Positions 16,509 to 24,484 of a stretch of DNA of 64,000 nt are shown piece after piece. Location: positions 310,001 through 374,000 of the forward strand of contig NZ_JANLCJ010000003.1 of assembly GCF_024979295.1 (NCBI RefSeq). Direction: 5' to 3'. The notes beneath the pieces were generated by a model, which was not told the origin of the DNA, made no database searches, and saw nothing but the letters and a program-made list of their open reading frames with translations. This DNA comes from Herbiconiux daphne. GTDB lineage: Bacteria > Actinomycetota > Actinomycetes > Actinomycetales > Microbacteriaceae. Position numbers and translations under genes: made by a program. Within the stretch, counting starts at the first letter, position 1; each line of letters begins with the position of its first letter.

Positions 16509-18152
16509 TCACAGGGTGTGCTTGAGGGCACGCCGGGCGTCGTCGGCCAGGTCGAGCGCCCGCCGGGCCTGATCGACGGAGCGCTGGTAGAGCACCCCAT
16601 AGGTGAACGAGCTCTCGCCCGCGGCTTCGGCCCGGCGCGAGGTCAGCAGCACGAACTCGGCGAACAGCGACGCGTCGCGGTGCCAGCCGAGCGCATCCTG
16701 CAGCTCCTCGGCGCGGTCGCCGATCTCTTCGGCGTGGCTGCCCAGCACGCCCGCGGCGCCCTCGGTCGAGAACTCGGCGGCGTGCCGCAACCGGCGCGCG
16801 GCCTTGCGGGCGTCGTGCAGCGCGCCGAGCGCGCCCGCGGCCGCCACGATGTCGGGGCCGAGCACCCGGCGGGCCTCCCGGGCCTTGACCGAGCGCGCGA
16901 TGGCCCGTTTGCCGGTCTTCTGCAGGGCGCGTTTGGCGGTCTTGCGCGCAGAGGCGGCCGCGGCATCCGCCTGCGCCGACGGCGCCGCGGCCACGAACGC
17001 CTCAAGCTCGTCGAGCAGGCGGAAGTAGGCCGGCCCCGACATCATCGCCACGAGTCGGGCGTGAGCGCCGTCGTGTTCCGCGCGGATGTCGTCGACCAGG
17101 CGGCGGCGCGCATCCGGGTCGTCGACGCCACGGTCGGCCTGGAGCTCGTCGAGCGCGAAGGCCGCCCACTCCGCCCGCACCTCGAGGTCGCGGGTCTCAC
17201 CGAGCACGGAGCCGAAGCGCGACAGGTCGTCGCGCACGGTCTCGAGCGGCGGCTGGTCGAAGAGCGGCCGGTAGGTGGCCAGCACGTTGCGCAGCCGGCG
17301 CACGGTGGTGCGCAGGCGGTGCACGGCCTCGTCGTCGTCGGCGCGCACGGCCGGGTCGAGCTCGACGACCGCTGCCACGAGCTCCGCCACCCCCGCCGCC
17401 ACGAAGCCGGCGGCCGTGCGCTCGACGCCGGTGCCGACGCTGTCTCCGTCGGGCGTGCCGCCACCGGCCGGCGACGCGCCGAGGCCGGTGCGCCCGAGCG
17501 CCTGGGCGAGCTTCGACACGCTCGGCGACGCCGTGGCGCCGGCCGCGAGCACCCGTTTCTCGAGCGCGTCGAGCAGGGCGGACCGCTTCTTCGCAGTCTC
17601 GGGCGCGGCCGGGCCGAGCTCGACCTCCCACTCCCGCCAGAGGCGCACCGTGCCCTGCCGGGCGTCGGCGGCGGTGACGTCGTCGTCGGCGATCTCGGCG
17701 ATCACGGCTCCCGAGGCGTCGAGCAGGTTGCTCACCGTCCTCGTCGTCTCGACCCGCGCGAGCGGCGTCAGCGGGCGGTCGCGCACGTGCACGTGCACGA
17801 GCACGGCCTCGACCACCTCGCGGGGCACCGCGTCGCCACCTGCTCCTTCGCCGTCGGCGCCGCCCTCCCCCAGCGACAGCGGCCACTGCAGCTCGGTGCG
17901 CCCCTCGTCGGCCGGCAGCTTGATGTGCCAGCCCTCGTCGTGGCCGCCGCGACGCCGGCGCAGGGCGATGCGGTGCGACGCGAGAGCGCCGTCCTCCGTG
18001 TCGAAGTAAACCGCCTCGAGCGTGAGGGGCTCGAGTGTCTCGATGCTCGCCACCTCGACCTCCCCCGTTCCGGCGCCCGTGAAGTCGGGCAACCGGGCTC
18101 CCTCCTCGACGGCGTACTTGCGTTCGATCTCGGTCTGCACTGTGTGGGCCAT
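16509..18152 (-). CDS. CYTH and CHAD domain-containing protein
   Basis: A 547-residue two-domain protein. The N-terminal CYTH (triphosphate tunnel metalloenzyme) domain starts with TEIERKY (residues 7-13, the ExExK signature) and carries paired basic strands such as HRIALRRRRGG and the acidic VIAEIADDDVTA. The C-terminal CHAD domain (residues about 265-547) has the His-rich helical signature: DEAVHRLRTTVRRLRNVLATYRPLF, LGETRDLEVRAEW and LHDARKAARRLRHAAEF. CHAD domains bind polyphosphate and CYTH domains hydrolyse triphosphates, so a role in polyphosphate metabolism is likely but inferred. The ATG at 18152 has an excellent AAGGAGGAGA site upstream. Divergent from the fold-IV PLP enzyme at 18220. 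Confidence 0.88.
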   Translation of the reverse strand: MAHTVQTEIERKYAVEEGARLPDFTGAGTGEVEVASIETLEPLTLEAVYFDTEDGALASHRIALRRRRGGHDEGWHIKLPADEGRTELQWPLSLGEGGADGEGAGGDAVPREVVEAVLVHVHVRDRPLTPLARVETTRTVSNLLDASGAVIAEIADDDVTAADARQGTVRLWREWEVELGPAAPETAKKRSALLDALEKRVLAAGATASPSVSKLAQALGRTGLGASPAGGGTPDGDSVGTGVERTAAGFVAAGVAELVAAVVELDPAVRADDDEAVHRLRTTVRRLRNVLATYRPLFDQPPLETVRDDLSRFGSVLGETRDLEVRAEWAAFALDELQADRGVDDPDARRRLVDDIRAEHDGAHARLVAMMSGPAYFRLLDELEAFVAAAPSAQADAAAASARKTAKRALQKTGKRAIARSVKAREARRVLGPDIVAAAGALGALHDARKAARRLRHAAEFSTEGAAGVLGSHAEEIGDRAEELQDALGWHRDASLFAEFVLLTSRRAEAAGESSFTYGVLYQRSVDQARRALDLADDARRALKHTL

Positions 18153-18219
18153 GTATCCGGTCTCCTCCTTCACGGCGCGTTCCGCATCTGCACGATGCGA
18201 TTCGGAGGACACTGACAGT

Positions 18220-19146
18220 GTGTCGGTCCCTACTCTCATTCTGGTCACACGACCTGTCACGGGCGTAGCCGGTGAGCGAACGGATGCCGCCGGCACCCCG
18301 GCCCAGGTGCCGCACTCCGACCTCGGTTTCGTGGTCGCCCGGGCCTCCGAGCCGCAGCTGAGCGTGCTCGATCTCGGCGTCACGCGCGGCGACGGCATCT
18401 TCGAGACCGTCATGGTGTCATCCGGTCAGGCGCCCGCGATCGATGCCCACCTCGCCCGCTTCGCCGAGTCGGCCCGGCTGCTCGACCTGCCCGAACCCGA
18501 CGAGATCGTCTGGACCTCGGCCATCGCCGCCGCGGTCGCCCTGCACCCGCGGGTGCCGGTGCTCGCCGTCAAGCTCGTGCTCACCCGGGGCATCGAGGGC
18601 ACCGGGCGCCCCACCGGGTGGGTGGTGGCGCAGGCGGCCCGCGACTTCACCGCTCAGCGCGAGAACGGCATCCGCGTGGTCACGCTCGATCGCGGCTACC
18701 GCCACGACGTGGCGCAGACCTCGCCGTGGCTGCTCCAGGGCGCCAAGACGCTCTCCTACGCCCTCAACGCCGCAGCCCTGCGCGAGGCCGCGCGCCGCGA
18801 CGCCGACGACGTGATCTTCATCAGCTCCGACGGTTTCGTGCTCGAGGCGCCCACGGCGAGCGTGCTGCTGCGCGAGGGCAACCGGTTCTGCACGCCGCCG
18901 GCCGAGCTCGGCATCCTGCCCGGCACCACCCAGCGGCGGGCGTTCGAGTTCTTGCGCGTCTACGGATTCGAAACGGATGCCGTGCGCCTGCGCGCCAGCG
19001 AGCTCAAGCGCGCCGACGCCATCTGGTTGCTCTCGAGCATCCGTCAGGCGGTCGCCGTGATCGAGCTCGACGGCGCTGACGTGGGGTTCGACCGCACGCT
19101 CACGGCGCAACTGAACGAGCACCTCGCGGCGGCCGGGCCCGCCTGA
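18220..19146 (+). CDS. Fold type IV PLP enzyme (aminodeoxychorismate lyase / branched-chain aminotransferase-like)
   Basis: A 308-residue class IV PLP protein of the PabC/IlvE group. Seen: LSVLDLGVTRGDGIFETVMV (residues 45-64), AIDAHLARFAESARLLDLP, the PLP lysine in GAKTLSYALNAAALREA, DDVIFISSDGFVLEAPTASV and GILPGTTQRRAFEFL. 4-Amino-4-deoxychorismate lyase makes p-aminobenzoate for folate; the actinobacterial PabC-like group fits length and motifs, but specificity cannot be read from sequence. GTG 18220 was chosen for the GGAGG at 18203-18208 and because homology begins at TLILVTRPV. Single gene. Confidence 0.8.
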   Translation: MSVPTLILVTRPVTGVAGERTDAAGTPAQVPHSDLGFVVARASEPQLSVLDLGVTRGDGIFETVMVSSGQAPAIDAHLARFAESARLLDLPEPDEIVWTSAIAAAVALHPRVPVLAVKLVLTRGIEGTGRPTGWVVAQAARDFTAQRENGIRVVTLDRGYRHDVAQTSPWLLQGAKTLSYALNAAALREAARRDADDVIFISSDGFVLEAPTASVLLREGNRFCTPPAELGILPGTTQRRAFEFLRVYGFETDAVRLRASELKRADAIWLLSSIRQAVAVIELDGADVGFDRTLTAQLNEHLAAAGPA

Positions 19147-19162
19147 GCGCGGACGGCCGGGG

Positions 19163-19552
19163 TCAGGCGCTCGCGCGGAGCGGCTGATCCGTGCGGGCGA
19201 CGGTGTCGCTGACCCACTGCACCAGCGGGATGAGCAGCTCGCCGAGCTCGCGCCCCCGTTCGGTGAGGCTGTAGTCGACCCGGGGCGGCACCGTGCCCTG
19301 TGATTCGCGCAGCACGAAGCCGTCGCCCTCGAGCAGGCGGAGGGTCTGGGCGAGCATCTTCTCGCTGATGCCCTCGACGTAGCGGTGCAGCTCGCCCCAG
19401 CGCATCGACCGGCGCGAGAGCGCCACGACGACGAGCACGCCCCATTTGCTCGTCACGTGGTCGAGCACCACCCGGCTCGGGCAGTTCGATGCGAACGGCG
19501 TGGTCGCGGGCGGCTCGTCGGCGTGGATGGCGTTCCAGATGCTTTCCTGCAC
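19163..19552 (-). CDS. HxlR-family transcriptional regulator
   Basis: A 129-residue HxlR winged-helix regulator: NCPSRVVLDHVTSKWGVLVVVALSRRSMRWGELHRYVEGISEKMLAQTLRLLEGDGFVLRE, wing PPRVDYSLTERGREL. The single Cys24 sits where redox- and quinone-sensing HxlR members (YodB, HypR, QorR) have their sensing Cys. The start is a GTG preceded by a TAAGCT -10 six nt upstream, again suggesting a leaderless transcript. Divergent from the NmrA/QorB-like reductase at 19664; such QorR-QorA/B-like pairs are known, with the reductase induced by oxidants. Target inferred from context. Confidence 0.87.
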   Translation of the reverse strand: MQESIWNAIHADEPPATTPFASNCPSRVVLDHVTSKWGVLVVVALSRRSMRWGELHRYVEGISEKMLAQTLRLLEGDGFVLRESQGTVPPRVDYSLTERGRELGELLIPLVQWVSDTVARTDQPLRASA

Positions 19553-19663
19553 GCCACTAGCTTACCGAAAAGTGGGTACCCGCCGTCGGGAAGTAAGACC
19601 GCGGCATCCGGGTTCCACTCCTCGAACGACCCGCGCGGGCGGGTCACGACAAGGAGATCACCC

Positions 19664-20527
19664 ATGACCATCGTCGTCACCGGAGCCACCGGCCACCTCG
19701 GCCGCCTCGCCATCGAGCACCTGCTGGCACGAGGCGTCGCCGCCTCGAGCATCGTCGGCGTCGGCCGCAACGTCGAGAAGCTGGCCGAGCTGGCCGCCTC
19801 GGGCGTCGGCACCGCCGTCGTCGACTACGCGGATGCCGCCTCGCTCGACGCCGCGCTCGCCGGCGCCGAGAGCCTGGTGCTCGTCTCGGGCAGCGAAGTC
19901 GGCCACCGTGTGGCCCAGCACGGTGCTGTCATCGATGCGGCGAAGCGCGCGGGCGTCGGCCGCATCGTCTACACGAGCGCGCCGCACGCGACGACGTCGG
20001 AGCTCGTGATCGCTCCCGAGCACAAGGTGACCGAGGAGCTCATCGCCGCCTCGGGCATCCCGGCGACCATCCTGCGCAACAACTGGTATCACGAGAACTA
20101 CGCGGCGACCCTTCCGCAGGTGGCCGCGACCGGCGTCTACGTCGCGAGCACCGGCGAGGGGCGGGTGGCGAGCGCGGCCCGCTCCGACTACGCCGAGGCC
20201 ATCGCCGCCGTGCTGACCGGCGACGGCCACGAGGGTGCCGTCTACGAGCTCTCGGGCGACACCGCCTGGAACGGGCACGAGTTCGCGGCCGCGGCATCCG
20301 AAGCCCTCGGCCGTGAGGTGCTCTACCGCTCGGTGACCCCCGAGGAGCACGTGCAGATCCTCGCCGACGCCGGGCTCGACGAGGGCACGGCGGGATTCGT
20401 CATCGCCCTCGACGCCAACATCCGCGCCGGGCTGCTGGCTGAGACCGACGGGTCGCTCGCGCGACTCATCGGTCACCCCACCCAGCCGCTCGTCGACTAC
20501 TTCCGGGCCCAGACCGTCTCGGCCTGA
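19664..20527 (+). CDS. NmrA/QorB-like NAD(P)H-binding oxidoreductase
   Basis: A 287-residue atypical SDR: GATGHLGRLAIEHLLARGV Rossmann motif (residues 7-25), VGRNVEKLAELAASGV, VVDYADAASLDAALAGAESLVLVSGSEVG, IVYTSAPHATTSEL, ILRNNWYHENYAATL. This set matches the quinone oxidoreductase QtorB/QorB (YtfG-like) group, which reduces quinones with NADPH. Strong ribosome site AAGGAGA upstream of ATG 19664. Divergent HxlR gene with a single sensing Cys supports a quinone or electrophile stress response. Confidence 0.85.
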   Translation: MTIVVTGATGHLGRLAIEHLLARGVAASSIVGVGRNVEKLAELAASGVGTAVVDYADAASLDAALAGAESLVLVSGSEVGHRVAQHGAVIDAAKRAGVGRIVYTSAPHATTSELVIAPEHKVTEELIAASGIPATILRNNWYHENYAATLPQVAATGVYVASTGEGRVASAARSDYAEAIAAVLTGDGHEGAVYELSGDTAWNGHEFAAAASEALGREVLYRSVTPEEHVQILADAGLDEGTAGFVIALDANIRAGLLAETDGSLARLIGHPTQPLVDYFRAQTVSA

Positions 20528-21164
20528 TCGGGAGGAAACGCTCGATCGGGTCGATGCCGCTCCTCGACAGGGCGGACCGGCCACCCCGGTTGGATGGAGA
20601 AGACCGCAATCCAGGCACGAAGCCGCTCCGAATAACAGTCGTGCTGACCGTACCGATTCGACTCGAGGGAGTCGGATCGCATGCGACAGCACCGGCTGGG
20701 CTGAACCTGGGGGATCAGCTCAGTCTTCGGCGATCCCGGTGCCGCAGCGTTGCGGTTAACCGCATGCGTCTGCATAAACCGCAAAAATCCCGCAACGTCG
20801 GATTCCGCACGGTTTCGCGACGCGCAGTCAGCCCTACTCTGACGGAGGCCAGCCGCTTCAGGTCCCCACCCGGGCGGCGGGCTAGATGGCCAGCTCGGGT
20901 CCCCAACCGAGCGGCTGCACGTACCAGGCACTCGTGCTTGGGACACCTCGGTCGAGTGACCAGCAATGAGGCTGCTCGACCGAGGGTCTCCACGAATTTG
21001 AAGACGAAGGAATCCTGAGTGACGCTTCTCCAGCGAATCAGAGACCGCGTGCAGGCCGAACTCATCGCGCTCGACGCGATCTTCGACCGCATCAGCTAGA
21101 ACGACCAAAGAGCCCTTACCGCGTCCTCACCGAGACGGACGAGGATCGCGCCGACCGCTGGTGA
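20528..21164. other. Gene-poor interval with lower G+C and a perfect 14-bp palindrome
   Basis: About 640 bp without a recognisable gene, visibly less GC-rich than its surroundings. It holds a perfect 14-bp palindrome TGCGGTTAACCGCA (20751-20764) and an 8-bp inverted pair CGTTGCGG (20748-20755) / CCGCAACG (20790-20797). The only open frame with a good ribosome site is the 26-codon one at 21019. Open frames of 150-200 codons on either strand here have no recognisable content. The interval adjoins a truncated LamG-like gene, so it may be an eroded phage or island scar. Confidence 0.55.
21019..21099 (+). CDS. Possible 26-residue small protein
   Basis: GTG 21019 is preceded by GAAGGAAT at a normal distance and opens a 26-codon frame (MTLLQRIRDRVQ...IFDRIS). 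The sequence has an amphipathic-helix pattern with alternating hydrophobic and charged residues. It lies in the gene-poor interval beside the LamG remnant. There is no family to compare by eye, so this is tentative. Confidence 0.3.
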   Translation: MTLLQRIRDRVQAELIALDAIFDRIS

Positions 21165-21431
21165 TCAGGCGATCATCGTAGCGAGCGCCGTTGCGATCTG
21201 AGCGTCGGACAGCACACGCTGCACCGTGGCGTAGGCCACGCAGCTGCCATTGAGATGGCGGGTTCCCGTCTTTGTTTCGCCCAGGCACAGGACTGTCCCG
21301 CCGGTGGTCGACGCGATCGCGCCGCTCGTCTTGACCCCGTCGATCGTGACCGAGGTCGAGGCGCGGTTCGCCAAGGCTGCGATCTTGTGGAATGCCAGCG
21401 CGCCGTTGGCGGCGAGAGTCTCCGCCTCCAC
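21165..21431 (-). pseudogene. C-terminal remnant of a LamG-like (concanavalin-fold) protein, possibly phage-derived
   Basis: An 88-codon frame containing the end of a LamG/jelly-roll domain: LAFHKIAALANRASTSVTIDGVKT, CLGETKTGTRHLNGSCVAYATVQRVL and the typical closing helix LSDAQIATALATM. The domain's first half and any N-terminal region are absent: upstream the frame runs straight into the end of the F420-type oxidoreductase gene (21441). Such domains are common in phage tail and surface proteins. It reads as a truncated relic left by an insertion or deletion. Confidence 0.6.
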
Positions 21432-21440
21432 CAGAACCGA

Positions 21441-22412
21441 TCAGGAGAGGGCGCGCAGCTTCTCCAGCAGCGGGCCCGCGGCCTCGGCGAGGAACCGGTC
21501 CTGACCCTCGTCGCCCACCTGCACCAGCGCGATGTCAGTGAAACCGGCGTCGAGATAAGGGCGGAAGCTCTCGGCGATCTCGTCGAGGTCGGGGCCGCAG
21601 GCGATCGACTCGGCGACGTCGTCGGGCCGCACGAACTGGCTGGCGGCGGCGAAGCCGGCGGGCGTCGGCAGGTCGGCGTTCACCGACCAACCGCCGCCGA
21701 ACCAGCGGAACTGCTCGTGCGCCGTGGCGATGGCCGCCTCTTTGTCGGGCCCCCAGCAGATCGGGATCTGCCCGATCGACCGCGGAGACCCACCGCCCGA
21801 TGCCTTCTTCCAGCCCGCCACGAGGTCGGCGTCGGGCTCCACCGCGATGAGGTGGTCTCCGTGCGGCGCGAAGCGCGCGATCGACTTGTCGCCCGAGACG
21901 GCCAGCCCGATCGGCACGCCCCCGTCGGGGGCGTCCCAGATGCGCGCCGAGTCGACCCGGAAGTAGTCGCCCTCCCAGGTCACGAGTTCACCCGTGTGCA
22001 GCTCGCGGATGATCTGCACGGCCTCCTCGAGCATGTCCTGCCGGGCGTCGACGGCCGGCCAGCCTTCGCCGACCACGTGCTCGTTGAGGTTCTCACCCGA
22101 GCCGAGCCCGAGGATGAACCGGCCGTCGGAGAGGATCTGCAGCGTCGCGGCCTTCTGGGCGATCACGGCCGGGTGGTAGCGCATCGTCGGGCAGGTCACG
22201 TAGGTCGCAAGCTCCACGCGCGACGTGGCCTGGGCGACGGCGCCGAGCACAGTCCAGGCGTAGGGGGCGTGGCCCTGCTCGGTGAGCCAGGGCGAGTAGT
22301 GGTCGCTCGAGACCTCGAAGTCGAAGCCCAGCTCCTCGGCGGCCACGGCGTACCGCACCAGTTGCTTGGGACCGCTCTGCTCGGTCATCAGGGTGTAGCC
22401 GAAGCGCACCAT
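21441..22412 (-). CDS. TIGR03557-type F420-dependent LLM-class oxidoreductase
   Basis: A 323-residue luciferase-like TIM barrel. It shows FGYTLMTEQSGPKQLVRYAVAAEELGFDFEVSSDHYSPWL at the N-terminus, ATYVTCPTMRYHPAVIAQKAATLQILSDGRFILGLGSGENLNEHVVG and the C-terminal VRPDDVAESIACGPDLDEIAESFRPYLDAGF. This is the F420-dependent glucose-6-phosphate-dehydrogenase-like subfamily (TIGR03557), found in F420-producing actinobacteria. The cofactor assignment is by family; the substrate is unknown. Single gene on the minus strand; its end abuts the LamG relic. Confidence 0.88.
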   Translation of the reverse strand: MVRFGYTLMTEQSGPKQLVRYAVAAEELGFDFEVSSDHYSPWLTEQGHAPYAWTVLGAVAQATSRVELATYVTCPTMRYHPAVIAQKAATLQILSDGRFILGLGSGENLNEHVVGEGWPAVDARQDMLEEAVQIIRELHTGELVTWEGDYFRVDSARIWDAPDGGVPIGLAVSGDKSIARFAPHGDHLIAVEPDADLVAGWKKASGGGSPRSIGQIPICWGPDKEAAIATAHEQFRWFGGGWSVNADLPTPAGFAAASQFVRPDDVAESIACGPDLDEIAESFRPYLDAGFTDIALVQVGDEGQDRFLAEAAGPLLEKLRALS

Positions 22413-22515
22413 GTCATCCTCCGCTCATCGTGCAGCCGCTGGTCGCGGCATCCGTTCGGCCTCCACGCTGCCACGGTGTCGCCGAAGCCGCACGGGGGTT
22501 GACGGCGCGCCCGGG

Positions 22516-22581
22516 TCAGAACACGCGGCTCAGAACAGGCGGCTCAGAACCTGCGGCTCAGAACCCGCGGCTCAGAACAAC
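22516..22581. repeat. 14-bp tandem repeat at the 3' end of the MOSC gene
   Basis: Four full units and one partial unit of TCAGAACNNGCGGC start at 22516, 22530, 22544, 22558 and 22572. The final unit contains the stop codon of the minus-strand MOSC gene (22574-22572). Every unit contains a minus-strand TGA in the same relative place, so expansion duplicated the gene's end. Confidence 0.85.
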
Positions 22582-23105
22582 TGTGCTGCCGAGCCGACGT
22601 CGTCGAGGATGCCGTCGGGCGCACGCAGCAGCGTCAGGCCGAGCCGCAACGTGCCGTCGGTCAGGGGTTCGCACCGCACGCCACCGCGGCCGCGGAGCGC
22701 CTTGTGCGCGCCCTCGGCGAGCGTCACGTTCATCCACGCGCACGGATTCGCGGGCCGGTGGCCCTGGAAGAGCACCGGCCCGAGCCCTGCGTCGAGACTG
22801 AACTCGACACCCCGCAGCGCGTCGACGTCGACCCCGCGCAGCACGATGTTGCGCCGGGCGGCGGCCGGATCGAGCGCGGCGTCGAGCCCGAGCGCGAACT
22901 GCACGTGCTCGAGCGACTCGACCGCCATCACCGTCACGGCCGCACGCCGGTGGGCCGGGCGCCCGAAGTAGCGGTCGCCCACGACGCCCAGATGGGCCCG
23001 CACCTCGATCGACTCGCGCGACTCGATCTCGCCCTCGCGGGCCGGCAGGGGCCCGTCGGCGGGGCGCCCCTCGTAGCGGTGCAGCGACGAGGCGAGAAGG
23101 TGCAC
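22572..23105 (-). CDS. MOSC-domain protein
   Basis: A 177-residue MOSC (molybdenum cofactor sulfurase C-terminal) domain protein: HLLASSLHRYEGRPADG, GVVGDRYFGRPAHRRAAVTVMAVESLEHV, the RRNIVLRGVDVDALRG core and RPANPCAWMN with the conserved Cys. MOSC proteins bind or transfer Moco-bound sulfur or reduce N-hydroxylated compounds; the specific role is not visible. The GTG at 23105 (IVHLLAS) is the first plausible start after the PEBP-like gene ends at 23126, so the two are probably co-transcribed. The gene ends inside a 14-bp tandem repeat. Confidence 0.82.
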   Translation of the reverse strand: MHLLASSLHRYEGRPADGPLPAREGEIESRESIEVRAHLGVVGDRYFGRPAHRRAAVTVMAVESLEHVQFALGLDAALDPAAARRNIVLRGVDVDALRGVEFSLDAGLGPVLFQGHRPANPCAWMNVTLAEGAHKALRGRGGVRCEPLTDGTLRLGLTLLRAPDGILDDVGSAAQLF

Positions 23106-23125
23106 GATCTCGACCTCGCGCGTGG

Positions 23126-23653
23126 TTACTGCGCCTCCCACCAGGTCTCGATCACTCCGCGGCCGAGCGTGTGGCCGAACATGCCGAACCCGAGCGACGA
23201 GGGCGTCGAGTCGGCGTCGACCCCGGGGTCGTCGACGTCGAGCGCGTGCACGGCGATGTAGTAGCGGTGCGGCCCATGGCCGGGAGGCGGCGCCGCGCCC
23301 ACGTAGCGGGCCAGTCCGCCGTCGTTGCGCAACTGCACGGCGCCGGCCGGCAGCGCGGCGCCGCCCTCGTCGCCCGCTCCGCTCGGCAGCGAGGTGACGG
23401 ATGCCGGGATGCCGGCCACGGCCCAATGCCAGAACCCGGCCCCCGTGGGGGCATCGGGGTCGTAGACGGTCACGGCGAAGCTCTTGGTCTCTGGCGGGAA
23501 CCCGCTCCAGCTCAGCTGCGGGCTGACGTCGCCGCCGCCGGCGCCGAGGATGCCGCTGACCTGCGCCGTGGGCAGGCGGCCACCCTCGGTCACGTCGGTG
23601 CTCGTGAGCTCGAAGGCCGGCACGTCGCCGATGCGGTCGTAGGGCGTTGCCAT
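23126..23653 (-). CDS. YbhB/YbcL-family (PEBP-like) protein
   Basis: A 175-residue phosphatidylethanolamine-binding-like protein: [57 protein letters not shown] (the DPDAP and FWHW signature) and [16 protein letters not shown]. The C-terminal GVIETWW is also typical. Bacterial members bind small ligands; no enzymatic activity is assured. It precedes the MOSC gene by 20 bp on the same strand. Confidence 0.9.
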   Translation of the reverse strand: MATPYDRIGDVPAFELTSTDVTEGGRLPTAQVSGILGAGGGDVSPQLSWSGFPPETKSFAVTVYDPDAPTGAGFWHWAVAGIPASVTSLPSGAGDEGGAALPAGAVQLRNDGGLARYVGAAPPPGHGPHRYYIAVHALDVDDPGVDADSTPSSLGFGMFGHTLGRGVIETWWEAQ

Positions 23654-23697
23654 GGATGCTCCTGTCGGTTGAATGGTGGAAAGCGGTGCTGCCGGAG

Positions 23698-24435
23698 TCA
23701 GTGCTGATGGTCGGACTCGGCGTGCCGGATGGCTCCGTCGACGTCGTCGAGATCGAGGTCGGCCGCGAGGTAGTCGGCCGAGGTGGGCAGCCGCACCGTC
23801 ACCCCGGCGTAGGTCTCGATCGAGAGCTCGCCGGTGGCATCCGTCAGCCCGAGCACGTGGCCGCCGACCTCGCCGCTCGCGCTGACGAAGTGGAAGTGCG
23901 GGCCGGCCACGCTGATGCCCTGAAAGAAGCGGGGGGCGACGAACCCGAGCAGGGTGCCCGCGACATCCGTCACCACCGCCTCGCGCTGATCGTGCACGGC
24001 GTCGGCGAGCGGACGGTAGGGCTTCGCCTGGCGCTTCGCCTCGCGCAGGCTCACGCTCGCGAAGTGCGCGTCGAACCGCACGGCGTGGAAGACGTTCTCG
24101 CTCACGACCCGCTGCCGGATGTCGGCCACCAGCGCGTCGAGCGACGGCACCGTCTCGACGAGCTCGCTGCTGTCGGCCTCGAAGTCGACCACCTCGGCGA
24201 ACGCGACCGACTCGCCGGCGTCGAGCACGGTCACCGTGCCGTCGCCGTGGAACAGCCGGAACACGCCGTCGAGCACCACGAGCTCGCCGTCCATGTGGTC
24301 GCCGCAGCCGAGGCCCAGATGGCCGCTGCGGCCGACCTGTTCGACGGTGAAGACCCCGTCGAACAGACCCGCGACGAGCGCGTCGACGATCGAGAACTGG
24401 GTGACGACCTTTTCACGGGCTGCATTTCGGCGCAT
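23698..24435 (-). CDS. budA: Alpha-acetolactate decarboxylase
   Basis: A 245-residue enzyme converting alpha-acetolactate to acetoin. Zinc ligands are visible in GPHFHF (His-x-His) and GGHVLG; the pocket Glu/Arg are expected in [14 protein letters not shown]. The order [21 protein letters not shown] ... [16 protein letters not shown] ... [19 protein letters not shown] ... [20 protein letters not shown] matches the family over its full length. No acetolactate synthase or acetoin reductase lies nearby, so acetolactate probably comes from branched-chain amino-acid synthesis elsewhere. Single gene, divergent from the gene at 24485. Confidence 0.9.
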   Translation of the reverse strand: MRRNAAREKVVTQFSIVDALVAGLFDGVFTVEQVGRSGHLGLGCGDHMDGELVVLDGVFRLFHGDGTVTVLDAGESVAFAEVVDFEADSSELVETVPSLDALVADIRQRVVSENVFHAVRFDAHFASVSLREAKRQAKPYRPLADAVHDQREAVVTDVAGTLLGFVAPRFFQGISVAGPHFHFVSASGEVGGHVLGLTDATGELSIETYAGVTVRLPTSADYLAADLDLDDVDGAIRHAESDHQH

Positions 24436-24484
24436 AAGCGCTCATTCTCGCGCACTCCCCAGCAGAACGCACCAGAGTAGGAGC

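Noticed and set aside
20554-21018. 154-codon open frame in the gene-poor interval
   Set aside because: No recognisable motif and no ribosome site; Arg/Ser/Pro-rich composition fits chance.
22516-22581. CRISPR-like array
   Set aside because: Units are 14 bp, directly adjacent and have no unique spacers; no cas gene is present.
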